A stretch of DNA of 64,000 nt from a virus. Where the stretch lies: the IMG/VR virus record IMGVR_UViG_3300042391_000634, positions 124,001 to 188,000 of that record; one strand, written 5' to 3'. Every line of letters begins with the position of its first letter. Position 1 is the first letter of the stretch. Shown one piece after another: positions 53,431 through 63,300 of this stretch. The translations under genes and the position numbers were made by a program. The notes beneath the pieces were generated by a model that was given only the letters and a program-made list of their open reading frames with translations, made no database searches and was not told the origin of the DNA.

Positions 53431-54807
53431 ATGGAAGAAAGGAATTTTGGGTATTTGGGGTTTTCGTTTCAACAATCCCTTATCAAAGCAATCATTGAAG
53501 ATAAGAAATACGGAGAAACAATTATTGATGTATTAGAAAGTAAATTTTTTGATAATAACTCATTCAGATTTATTATGGAAAACACGAAGGAGTTGTATCG
53601 TAATTACAACAAAATCCCTGATTACAATACATTGGCTCAGAAAATTATGGCCGAAGGTGGTAATAAAGATTCCTCTAAAATTCACGTCGATACATTAGAA
53701 GCGATTAAAAATAACGAGTCTCAAATTGAATATGTAAAAGACACGGCACTTAATTTCTGTAAACAACAAAACTTAAAAAGAGAGTTAAAAAGTGTGCAGA
53801 GTATTATTGAAAGTGGTGAGTTTGAGGCTTATAATAAAATTGAGGAAATTATACAAAAGGCATTACAAGTTGGTATTTCCAACGATGAGGCAACAGATGT
53901 ATTTCATGATATCGATGGAGCGTTAGAGAAGGATTTTAGACACCCATTACCGACAGGTATTGTGGGAATCGACAACTTACTTAAGGGTGGGTTGGGAATC
54001 GGAGAATTAGGGGTTGTATTAGCACCTACTGGTACTGGTAAAACTACCTTACTTACTAAGTTCGCTAATACCGCATATAACTTAGGTTATAATGTTGTTC
54101 AGATTTTCTTTGAGGACAATCCGGGTAATATTAAAAGAAAACACTATACGATTTGGACTGAAATTGCACCCGACAGCCAACCTGAATTTAAAGAAGAAGT
54201 TAAGGCTAAAGTAGAAGAGGCTCAAGCTAAATCTAAAGGTAGTTTAAAGTTATTAAAATTGGCAAGTGATAATGTTACCGTTTCTGAAATTAAAAATAAA
54301 ATCAGAAAGATGAATTCTGATGGTAATAAAAAAGTTGATTTATTGGTAATAGATTATGTGGATTGTATTTCAACTGATAAATCTTCTAATGGTGAAGAAT
54401 GGAAAGGTGAGGGTTCTATTATGAGAAGTTTAGAATCAATGACCGGTGAATTTGAAATGGCAATATGGACAGCAACACAAGGTAATCGTGAATCAATTTC
54501 AAGTGAAGTTGTTACAGGAGACCAAATGGGTGGTTCAATTAAGAAAGCACAAATTGCTCACGTTATAATATCTATTGGTAAAACATTAGAACAAAAAGAT
54601 CATAATTTGGCAACACTTACATTATTAAAATCACGTATTGGTAGAGATGGTGTTGTATTCCAAAACTGTAAATTTAATAATGAGTTTCTTATTATTGATA
54701 CGGAGTCTCAAAATACATTATTAGGACATGAAGAACAAAAGGTTCAGATAAACGCCAACAGAGCCGCTGAAGCATTTAAGAGAAGACAACAAGTTGCAGG
54801 AAAATAA
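53431..54807 (+). CDS. 41: Replicative DNA helicase, gp41-like (DnaB family)
   Basis: 458 residues against 475 in T4. Walker A APTGTGKTTLL (about 198-208), the Glu of FFEDNPGNIKRK, Walker B LLVIDYVDC, the glutamine motif TATQGNRES and GGSIKKAQIAHVIISIG for the hexamer interface. Forms the ring that unwinds the fork ahead of the polymerase; a primase partner (gp61) is not seen in the window. It is followed by the ribonucleotide reductase genes. Confidence 0.93.
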   Translation: MEERNFGYLGFSFQQSLIKAIIEDKKYGETIIDVLESKFFDNNSFRFIMENTKELYRNYNKIPDYNTLAQKIMAEGGNKDSSKIHVDTLEAIKNNESQIEYVKDTALNFCKQQNLKRELKSVQSIIESGEFEAYNKIEEIIQKALQVGISNDEATDVFHDIDGALEKDFRHPLPTGIVGIDNLLKGGLGIGELGVVLAPTGTGKTTLLTKFANTAYNLGYNVVQIFFEDNPGNIKRKHYTIWTEIAPDSQPEFKEEVKAKVEEAQAKSKGSLKLLKLASDNVTVSEIKNKIRKMNSDGNKKVDLLVIDYVDCISTDKSSNGEEWKGEGSIMRSLESMTGEFEMAIWTATQGNRESISSEVVTGDQMGGSIKKAQIAHVIISIGKTLEQKDHNLATLTLLKSRIGRDGVVFQNCKFNNEFLIIDTESQNTLLGHEEQKVQINANRAAEAFKRRQQVAGK

Positions 54808-54827
54808 AATAAACAAGATATTAAAAA

Positions 54828-55841
54828 ATGAGTAAATTATTTACAGATAGAATTGCATATAAACCATTTGAATTTCCTGATTATTATAATGAAGGTTGGT
54901 TAAAACAAATGCAGGCATTTTGGTTACACACTGAAATACCAATGCAAGGAGATATAAAAGATTGGAATGAAAATTTAACAAAAGAAGAAAAACATTTAGT
55001 TGGTAATATTCTTTTAGGTTTTGCACAAACCGAATGTGCGGTATCAGACTATTGGACGGGTATGGTTACCAAATGGTTTCCAAAGCATGAGATTAGACAA
55101 ATGGCAATGGCATTTGGTTCTCAAGAAACAATTCATTCAGTAGCATATTCATATCTTAATGAAACATTAGGATTAGATGACTTCGCAGGTTTTATGCATG
55201 ATGAAGTTATGAAAGAAAGATTTGAGTTGTTAACAAATACAACCGCAGATTGGACTCCAAAAGATTTAGAAAAGAATCATACTGCTAGAGTTGAGGTTGC
55301 TCGTTCACTTGCAATATTTTCGGCATTTGCAGAAGGTGTGGCATTATACTCATCATTTGCTGTGTTATATTCTTTCCAAATGAGAAATCTATTGAAAGGA
55401 ATTGGACAACAAATGAAGTGGAGTGTTAGAGATGAATCCCTACATTCAAAGATGGGTTGTCAATTATTTAGACATATGTGTCAAGAGTTTCCTGAATTAT
55501 TAGAGGAAGCTAAAAAAGATATCTACGAAGCTGCACTAATCATTAGAGATTTAGAACATAAATTTATTGATAAGATTTTTGAACAAGGAGATTTAGAAAA
55601 TCTTAAAAAGAATGACTTAAAAGAATTTATTACAAAAAGAATTAATGAGAAATTAGCGGAGTTAGGATACAGCCCAATTAAAGGTACTGAAGATTATTTT
55701 GAATTTAACGAAAAGAAAGCATCTGAATTAGATTGGTTTTATCATTTGACTGGCGGCGTTACACATACGGATTTCTTCGCAATGAGACCTACTGATTATA
55801 GTAAGGCCGGTGAAGGAGAAAATTGGGACGATATATTTTAA
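54828..55841 (+). CDS. nrdB: Ribonucleotide reductase beta subunit
   Basis: 337 residues. It generates the radical used by NrdA. Metal ligands are visible: Glu69 (QTEC, in the place of the usual Asp), Glu100 and His103 (QETIH), Glu169 (FAEGVAL), Glu203 and His206 (DESLH). Tyr107 stands four residues after His103, as Tyr122 of E. coli NrdB does, so a tyrosyl radical is likely. The C-terminus ends AGEGENWDDIF, the peptide that docks on the alpha subunit. The order nrdB then nrdA is the reverse of most operons. Confidence 0.95.
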   Translation: MSKLFTDRIAYKPFEFPDYYNEGWLKQMQAFWLHTEIPMQGDIKDWNENLTKEEKHLVGNILLGFAQTECAVSDYWTGMVTKWFPKHEIRQMAMAFGSQETIHSVAYSYLNETLGLDDFAGFMHDEVMKERFELLTNTTADWTPKDLEKNHTARVEVARSLAIFSAFAEGVALYSSFAVLYSFQMRNLLKGIGQQMKWSVRDESLHSKMGCQLFRHMCQEFPELLEEAKKDIYEAALIIRDLEHKFIDKIFEQGDLENLKKNDLKEFITKRINEKLAELGYSPIKGTEDYFEFNEKKASELDWFYHLTGGVTHTDFFAMRPTDYSKAGEGENWDDIF

Positions 55842-55859
55842 AAAAAAAATTAATAGATT

Positions 55860-57638
55860 ATGAAATACTACGGAGAAGAACTCGGGTGGGAAATTGGTGT
55901 CGACTACCCTGAATGGGCAAACACAGAAATATATGTTAAAACTATTTCAAAAGGTTATTTACAAGAAGGTGAAAAACCAAAAGATGCATATTGGAGAGTT
56001 GCAACAACGGTTGCCAAAAGATTAGGTAAACCAGCGTTAGCAACAAAATTTTTTGATTACATTTGGAAAGGTTGGTTATGTTTGGCAACACCTGTATTAT
56101 CAAATACAGGAACAGATAGAGGATTACCAATCTCTTGTTTTGGTATTGATGTAGGTGATAGTATTTATGAAATTGGTAACAAGAATTTAGAATTAATGTT
56201 ACTTGCAAAACATGGAGGTGGTGTTGGAGTTGGTATTAATATGATTAGACCCGCAGGCACAAAAATAACAGGTAACGGAACTTCAGATGGTGTAATTCCA
56301 TTTATTAAAATTTACGATTCAACAATCCTTGCAACAAATCAAGGCTCAGTTCGTAGAGGTGCGGCATCAGTTAATATTAAAATTGAACATAAAGACTTTG
56401 AAGATTTTTTAGAAGTTAGAGAACCAAAAGGTGATGTGAATCGTCAATCACTTAACTTACATCAATGTGTTGTGGTTAGTGATAAGTTTATGAAGAAGTT
56501 AGAGGAAGGTGATAGTGAAGCTCGTAGAAAATGGGGAAAGTTATTACAAAAAAGAAAGGCAACAGGAGAACCTTATATTATGTTCAAGGGTAATGTAAAC
56601 AAAGCAAATCCTGAAATGTATAAGAAGAATGGATTGAAAGTTCACATGACTAACATCTGTTCTGAAATTGTTTTACACACAGACGAACAACATTCATTCG
56701 TTTGTTGTTTAAGTTCTTTGAACTTAGCAAAATATGACGAATGGAAAGATACAGATTTAGTTTATACATCTACTATTTTCTTAGATGGCGTATTAGAAGA
56801 GTTCATTCAGAGAGCAAAAAATATGAGAGGATTTGAAAACGCGGTTCGTTCAGCTGAAAGAGGAAGAGCACTTGGTTTAGGTGTATTAGGATGGCACACA
56901 TACCTACAACAAAAAGGTATTCCATTTGAAGGGTTACCAGCACAATTTGAAACTCGTAAAATATTTTCTCAAATCAAGATTGAATCTGAAAGGGCAAGTA
57001 GAGATATGGCAAAAGAATTAGGAGAACCATTATGGTGTAAAGATTTTGGTATGAGGAATACACACTTAAGAGCGGTGGCACCTACAGTATCAAACTCTAA
57101 ATTGAGTGGTAATGTAAGTAGTGGTATTGAACCATGGGCGGCAAATGTATTCACCGAACAAACATCAAAAGGAACTTTTATTCGTAAAAATCCTGAATTA
57201 GAAAGAGTGTTACGTAAAATGGGTAAAAATACAAAAGAGGTATGGGACCAAATTTTATCTGACGGTGGTTCGGTATTGGGTTTGGATTTCTTGGATGATT
57301 ATTGTTTTATTGATTCAAAAGTGGTTGAAGTTAAAGATGTTGAGGAAGTGAATAAATATAAAATGATTCCAATTAGAGATGTGTTCAAAACATTTAAAGA
57401 AATTAACCAATTAGATTTAATCAGACAAGCTGGCATTAGACAACAATATATTGACCAAGCGGTTTCGTTAAACTTAGCTTTTCCCGCAGTTGCTGAACCA
57501 AAATGGGTAAATCAAGTTCATTTAGAGGCGTGGAAACAAGGTGTTAAGACACTATATTATATGAGAACTGAATCGGTATTGAGAGGTGACATTGCACAAC
57601 AAGCAATGAATCCAGATTGTGTAAGCTGTGAAGCATAA
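55860..57638 (+). CDS. nrdA: Ribonucleotide reductase alpha subunit, no ATP cone
   Basis: Reduces ribonucleotides to deoxyribonucleotides. 592 residues against 761 for E. coli NrdA. Cys93 (LPISCFG), Cys267 (NICSEI) and the CC of FVCCLSSLNL (about 282) match the active-site cysteines, and CVSCEA at the end is the C-x-x-C that thioredoxin reloads. YYMRTESVLRG holds the radical-transfer tyrosines. The N-terminal ATP-cone domain is missing, so dATP feedback inhibition at that site should be absent. The next gene is a thioredoxin. Confidence 0.95.
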   Translation: MKYYGEELGWEIGVDYPEWANTEIYVKTISKGYLQEGEKPKDAYWRVATTVAKRLGKPALATKFFDYIWKGWLCLATPVLSNTGTDRGLPISCFGIDVGDSIYEIGNKNLELMLLAKHGGGVGVGINMIRPAGTKITGNGTSDGVIPFIKIYDSTILATNQGSVRRGAASVNIKIEHKDFEDFLEVREPKGDVNRQSLNLHQCVVVSDKFMKKLEEGDSEARRKWGKLLQKRKATGEPYIMFKGNVNKANPEMYKKNGLKVHMTNICSEIVLHTDEQHSFVCCLSSLNLAKYDEWKDTDLVYTSTIFLDGVLEEFIQRAKNMRGFENAVRSAERGRALGLGVLGWHTYLQQKGIPFEGLPAQFETRKIFSQIKIESERASRDMAKELGEPLWCKDFGMRNTHLRAVAPTVSNSKLSGNVSSGIEPWAANVFTEQTSKGTFIRKNPELERVLRKMGKNTKEVWDQILSDGGSVLGLDFLDDYCFIDSKVVEVKDVEEVNKYKMIPIRDVFKTFKEINQLDLIRQAGIRQQYIDQAVSLNLAFPAVAEPKWVNQVHLEAWKQGVKTLYYMRTESVLRGDIAQQAMNPDCVSCEA

Positions 57639-57644
57639 GTTGGA

Positions 57645-57652
57645 TATTTATA
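57645..57652 (+). promoter_or_regulatory. Late-type element TATTTATA
   Basis: GATATTTATA lies 11 bases before the ATG at 57664, just after the nrdA stop. Confidence 0.5.
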
Positions 57653-57663
57653 AAAAAAAGAAA

Positions 57664-57927
57664 ATGGTAGAGGTAAAAAAATTTGGGGCTTCTTGGTGTG
57701 GCCCGTGTAGAGCATTAGCACCTATATTAACTGAAATAAAGTCACAATTTAATAATGTTTTATTTACAGAACATGATGTTGATGATGATTATGAAGAGGC
57801 AACAAAATACGAAATAAGGTCCGTCCCAACAGTCATCTTAATAAAAGATGGTGTGGAGGTCGATAGAATAATTGGTTTAGCCGCAAAATCCAAATATGTT
57901 GGATTGATAAACGAACAGACAAATTAG
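57664..57927 (+). CDS. trx: Thioredoxin / glutaredoxin-like reductant
   Basis: 87 residues, short for the family. FGASWCGPCRALAP carries the WCGPC active site at residues 11-15, and YEIRSVPTVILIKDG the cis-proline. Likely reduces the CVSCEA tail of NrdA. A GTG at 57628 in the same frame would add 12 basic residues but lies within nrdA and before the upstream element, so ATG 57664 is preferred. A terminator follows. Confidence 0.9.
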   Translation: MVEVKKFGASWCGPCRALAPILTEIKSQFNNVLFTEHDVDDDYEEATKYEIRSVPTVILIKDGVEVDRIIGLAAKSKYVGLINEQTN

Positions 57928-57937
57928 TAAAATTTAG

Positions 57938-57966
57938 AAACCAAGACTCAAATCTTGGTTTTTTTA
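57938..57966 (+). terminator. Rho-independent terminator after thioredoxin
   Basis: Perfect 9-bp stem AAACCAAGA / TCTTGGTTT, 6-base loop, then T-rich. It ends the replication/nucleotide cluster. Confidence 0.93.
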
Positions 57967-58002
57967 TTAAAACTATATACATAACCATTTTGTGTTTGTT
58001 TA

Positions 58003-58010
58003 TATTTATT
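58003..58010 (+). promoter_or_regulatory. Late-type element TATTTATT
   Basis: TATATTTATT ends 4 bases before the ATG at 58015. Confidence 0.58.
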
Positions 58011-58014
58011 GAAT

Positions 58015-58467
58015 ATGGCAGTAACATACGGTATTGATTATCCATTTAGAGACAGTTCCAAGGGAGATTATCTGAACATGACAGAAATCCCTGAGAAAGA
58101 GATTAGGGCCAACCTAATACACCTTATTTTAACAAGAAAAGGTAGTAGGTATTATTTACCTGATTTTGGAACTAGAATGTATGAATTTATTTTTGAACAG
58201 AATGATTTTGTTACACATAATTTAATTGAAGAAGAAGTAAGGGAGGGTGTAAAAAAATACATACCAAATTTAGAGATTAATTCAATATCAATAATGTCAG
58301 CTGAAGATGACCCTGATGAACGTAGAAGTTCCAATCAAGAAGAAGATGAAAGACTATATAGAGTTTCTGAGGAATCAACAAAACCATATACTGCGGTGGT
58401 TAAAATAGATTATACCGTAAATAATGGATCATTTTCCACATCTGACTTTATAATTTTAAACATATAA
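58015..58467 (+). CDS. 25: Baseplate wedge protein, gp25-like
   Basis: 150 residues against 132 in T4. IRANLIHLILTRKGSRYYLP, DFGTRMYEFIFEQNDFVTHN is the gp25/GPW signature, and the following helix carries IEEEVREGVKKYIP. This protein nucleates sheath attachment at the baseplate. It has an extra acidic loop (SAEDDPDERRSSNQEEDERL) near residue 100. ATG at 58015 is chosen over TTG at 58009, which touches the late-type element. One base separates it from the gp6-like gene. Confidence 0.88.
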   Translation: MAVTYGIDYPFRDSSKGDYLNMTEIPEKEIRANLIHLILTRKGSRYYLPDFGTRMYEFIFEQNDFVTHNLIEEEVREGVKKYIPNLEINSISIMSAEDDPDERRSSNQEEDERLYRVSEESTKPYTAVVKIDYTVNNGSFSTSDFIILNI

Positions 58468-58468
58468 A

Positions 58469-60301
58469 ATGAGCAAACAAATATCATACGCAACAAGAGA
58501 TTTCCAAGGATTAAGAAATGAATTGGTAACACTAACTAAAGATTATTATCCTGACTTAGTTAAGAATTTTAACGATGCATCGGTCTATTCGGTGTTATTG
58601 GATATCAATGCTGCGGTTGCGGATAATCTACATTTTCATATAGATAGAGTTTGGCAGGAAACTATGTTGGATTTTGCTCAACAAAGACAATCATTATATC
58701 ATATTGCTAAAACATATGGATTAAAAATACCTGGAGTTAGACCTTCCGTTGCGTTATGTGATTTTTCAATAACAGTACCGGTGAGAGGTGATAAAGAAGA
58801 TACGAGATATTTGGGTATATTAAAAGGTGGGGCTCAGGTTTCTGGCGGAGGTCAAATATTTGAAACAATAGAGGATATAGATTTCTCAATTCCATTTAAT
58901 AAGAAGGGAGAACCCAATAGATTAAAAATACCGAATTTTGATGCAAATAACAGATTAATATCATACACAATCACAAAGAGAGAAGCGGTTGTAAATGGTG
59001 TTACTAAAATATACAGAAGGGTTATAAATCAAATTGACCAAAAACCATTTTTAAAATTATACTTACCCGAACAAAACGTTTTAGGTGTTACATCGGTTAT
59101 ACATAAAGACGGAACCAATTTTGCTAGTAATCCAACATCAAATGAATTTAATAGTGCAACAAATAAGTGGTATGAGGTAAAATCGTTGATGCAAGATAAA
59201 GTTTTTATTCCTGACCCAAGTGCAGTATCTGATACTAATAACTTTACGGCGGGAACTTTCTTAGGTGTTAATAATAAATTTGTAACAGAATATACACCTG
59301 AAAATTATTTTTCATTAACTTTTGGTTCTGGAACGGTTAATCCACTTGATAATTTGGATGATTACATGACAGGAAAATTAAAAGTTAATTTGGCTAGTTA
59401 CCTTAATAACCTATCGTTAGGTTCTACACCAAAACTTAATACCACCATATTCGTGAAATATCGTGTTGGTGGGGGTAAAGACAGTAATTTAGGGGTTAAT
59501 GTTATCACAAGTGTAGATGATGTTGAATTTACAGTTTCAGGTCCCGTATCGACAATAAATTCACAAGTTGTTCAATCTTTAAGAGTTCTTAATATAACAC
59601 CTGCTGTAGGTGGTGCAGACCAACCAACAACTGAAGAGGTTCGTAATATGGTTTCGTATAATTTTGCAGCACAAAACAGAGCCGTTACATTAAATGACTA
59701 TAAATCATTAATTGAAACTATGCCATCCACATATGGTGCTCCGGCTAAAGTTAACGTTATGGAGGAAGACAATAAGGTTAGAATTAAATTATTATCATAT
59801 GATGATAAGGGTAATTTAACGGATACCGTTTCTAACACATTAAAATCCAATATATTATCATATCTTTCTGAATATAAAATGATTAATGACTACATTGACA
59901 TTGTAAGTGGTGAGGTTATTGATTTAGGTTTAGAGATTGATTTAAACATTGATAAAAACGCTAATCAAACCGATATAACCCAAACTGTTATTGATGATGT
60001 AATAAGTTATTTTGACTATTCTAAACGTAAAATGGGAGATCCATTATTCATTGGAGCGTTAAACAAAATAATCGGTAGTGTAACTGGAGTTATTAATGTA
60101 ATTGAAATTAGAGCTTACAATAAAATAGGTGGAGAATATTCATCCGCTCAGGTTTCTCAAACATACAAGGATAACACAACTAAAGAAATTGCACAATCAG
60201 ATAGTATTATATTCATGAAATCAAATCAAATATTTCAAATCAGGTTCCCAAATAAAGACATCAAGGTTAGAGTTAAAACTTTAGGGACGACTACCTTTTA
60301 A
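58469..60301 (+). CDS. 6: Baseplate wedge protein, gp6-like (baseplate J family)
   Basis: 610 residues against 660 in T4. FNDASVYSVLLDINAAVADN, LHFHIDRVWQETMLDFAQQR (about 34-73) is the conserved start. VRNMVSYNFAAQNRAVTLND, YKSLIETMPSTYGAPAKVNV (about 392-431) is the baseplate-J core. Gp6 dimers form the ring that holds the wedges together and rearranges on contraction. Follows gp25 directly, the common T4-like order. Confidence 0.88.
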   Translation: MSKQISYATRDFQGLRNELVTLTKDYYPDLVKNFNDASVYSVLLDINAAVADNLHFHIDRVWQETMLDFAQQRQSLYHIAKTYGLKIPGVRPSVALCDFSITVPVRGDKEDTRYLGILKGGAQVSGGGQIFETIEDIDFSIPFNKKGEPNRLKIPNFDANNRLISYTITKREAVVNGVTKIYRRVINQIDQKPFLKLYLPEQNVLGVTSVIHKDGTNFASNPTSNEFNSATNKWYEVKSLMQDKVFIPDPSAVSDTNNFTAGTFLGVNNKFVTEYTPENYFSLTFGSGTVNPLDNLDDYMTGKLKVNLASYLNNLSLGSTPKLNTTIFVKYRVGGGKDSNLGVNVITSVDDVEFTVSGPVSTINSQVVQSLRVLNITPAVGGADQPTTEEVRNMVSYNFAAQNRAVTLNDYKSLIETMPSTYGAPAKVNVMEEDNKVRIKLLSYDDKGNLTDTVSNTLKSNILSYLSEYKMINDYIDIVSGEVIDLGLEIDLNIDKNANQTDITQTVIDDVISYFDYSKRKMGDPLFIGALNKIIGSVTGVINVIEIRAYNKIGGEYSSAQVSQTYKDNTTKEIAQSDSIIFMKSNQIFQIRFPNKDIKVRVKTLGTTTF

Positions 60302-60341
60302 AATGTTTTTTCGTTATAATAATAGAAAATCACATAGTTTC

Positions 60342-60349
60342 TATTTATT
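60342..60349 (+). promoter_or_regulatory. Late-type element TATTTATT
   Basis: CTATTTATT ends 6 bases before the ATG at 60356. Confidence 0.58.
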
Positions 60350-60355
60350 ATAAGA

Positions 60356-63300
60356 ATGATACAAAAGCATAGAATTTCGACTGACATTGGTAAAGACCAA
60401 AAGATTACGGTAGAATTGAAACAAGATTTTGATGTGCTTGAAATTTTATCATTAAAATTCAGTCAACAAGATATCTACACTTCAATTTGTTCGGACTATG
60501 GTGTTGTTTGTGGTAGAATTACCGCTAACAATGGTTTTGGAGTTGGTAACGCTCGTGTTTCTATTTTTATCCCTTTAGATACGGAAGATGAGGATGATCC
60601 GGTGATATCTAAATTATACCCATACAAAGAGGTTACCGATAAAGACGATTCTAATTATAGATATAATTTATTACCATCAAGACAACAACACGGAGGACAT
60701 GCGGCAACAGGTACATTTCCTGACCAATCTGATATTTTAACAAGAGAAGAGGTTTTAGAGGTATATGAAAAGTATTACAAATACACAGTAAAAACAAATA
60801 GTGCTGGTGATTTTATGATTTGGGGTGTGCCGACAGGTAATCAAACAATTCATGTAGATGTTGACTTATCTGATATTGGTTGTTTTTCATTAAGACCTAA
60901 TGATTTTATTAGACAAGGGGTTGGACTTGATGCGTTTAAAAACAAATACTCTTTTAAAGCTTCTGAAGATATAAATTCGTTACCTCAAATTATTACGTTT
61001 GATAAAATAATTGAAGTATACCCATTTTGGGGAAATGAGGATATATGTGAAATTGGTATTACAAGAAGTGATTTTGATTTAACAGAAAAAGGAGTTAAGA
61101 TACAACCTAAGGCACATCTTATTGGTGGAATTTATACAGATAGTGGTAAAAATGCAATTAACAAAAGCTGCACTCCAAGAAGAAAGATGGGTAGAAAATG
61201 TGATATGGTTGCTAAATCTGGAAAAATAGAGGCTATTCGGTTTCTACCAATTAAAGATGAACTTAATAGACCATATTTAGAATATGTTGAATTAAATGAA
61301 GATATACCAGATGATGGTGGATTTGTATTACCATTAGAAATGAATATGGACTATGTTTATACAAATGAATTTGGTGAAAATGAAATTACAAATGACCCAA
61401 ATAAAGGTATCCCAACGTCCGCTTGTTATAGATTAAGAATTAATTTAAACGATAATGGTTTATCAAGAGTTAGAGCTAATGCCGATTATTTAATTCCAAA
61501 CATTAGAGAATATAGTAACGATATTGATAGTTCATATTATTTTGGCACGGAATATAGTGGTTATCCGTCAGGTGCACAAAGTTTAATTTTAAATAATGAA
61601 GGTGGAGAATTTTATCCACAAGATTATTTTTATCGTTTTAATTATAATAAAGTTTATACATTATCAGAATTTCATAGTCATTATATTGGAAATGATATTT
61701 TAGGAAGACCAGGATTTGCTAACATAACTGATTTACATCCAAGTGAAGAGGAAGACTGTGGAGATAAATTAACACCACCATCTAATTTTGGTTATAAAAA
61801 TTATTCATTCACATTATTAATTGCCGATTTTTTATTGTTATTAGATTACGCTGTTAAATTTGTAACATTACAAGCGTTAAATTTTTTGGTTAAAGATGTA
61901 TTAGGACCTTTTGCTGAATTATTAATTGATATTGGGCTTACTAAAGGTGCAGGTAGAAGATTAAGAAGAACAGTTAGTTTATTACAGATTAATAATACAA
62001 CAAATTTACAATTAATAAATTTTCCAGAGTGTGAAGAATGTGATGGAAGTAACACTGGTAATTGTACTATGTATGATAATGTTTATGATGATAATTTAGC
62101 CACCGGATATTTTATTGATAATGGTTTAGGTGGAAGAACATACGTTGCAAATATAACAGTTGGTCAAACAATTGTAGGTGTTTTATTAGCGGGAGACAGC
62201 ACCTATGTTCGTAGATCACAACCAACTTATGCGGGTGACCCAAATATTAGAGATATGGAAGGTGAAGTTTGGTATTTACAAGCTTTACCATTAAGTCATA
62301 GAAGTGAATTTAGTAATGGTGTTTTTACTGTTGTTCCAGGAACACAAACAACATCTAGATTAACACAAATTTTAAAAGAATATTATAAAAGAAAAAGAGT
62401 AGGTAAAATGTTTTGTGGAGGAATAGTCAATTATGGTTTTATTGATAATTGGTTATCTGGATCTTTATATTTTTTACAATTTAAAGTTAAAGGATTATCA
62501 TCTGGAGTTGAAACATCCATAAGATATTGTAGAGATTTAGTTAGATTTGTGGGTAATGGTGTAAATAGATTTTATTACAGATCAGCACCATTTAATGGAA
62601 GCAACTTTACATCTGTAAAACATCCTACAACATTTGTTGATTTAGGACCTAGAGATGAATTTATTAAAGAAATATGTGTTGATTCAACATTAGATCCAAA
62701 CTGTTCAGTATCACGTTCAATTGGTGCAACATCTTATCAAGATATGGGTGAATTAATAGGGTTAGCAATTAATTATAGAATGGACGTTGCTGGTGTAAAC
62801 GGAAATTTGGATATATTTTTTGATAATAAAGGTTTCTCAAGTAAAGTGTCGTTACCAAAAGTTTTAGATGGTGATATATTACAATTATTATCAATAAATA
62901 ACGAAGTCGGAATAAAACAATTTGATTTACAAAGTTCAAGATATGTTGGGTATCAATTTAACTATTTAGATCCAGAAGAATATCCTGAATTTTTCAAAGT
63001 TAATGGTGATTGGGGTCCCCTACCTGTAACATTTGAATTAGATGAAGATGACGGTGAAAGAGTTAGATTATGTTTAAATGAACCAACACATTTAGGATAT
63101 ACGGGAAATGTAGTGCAAGGTAGATTAACAGAATCATCACAAAGAATACCATTTTATTTATGGGATAAAGGAGGACCTGGATTTGGCCCAAGTGGAATTA
63201 ATCAAAACAACCAATCTTGGGATTATGGAACATTACAGGTGCAACCATTACAAGGTATGACATATGGTTACAATATACCACATACATCACCAAATGATGA

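Noticed and set aside
57628-57663. GTG start for thioredoxin at 57628
   Set aside because: It would add a lysine-rich leader inside nrdA; ATG 57664 begins at the normal thioredoxin N-terminus.
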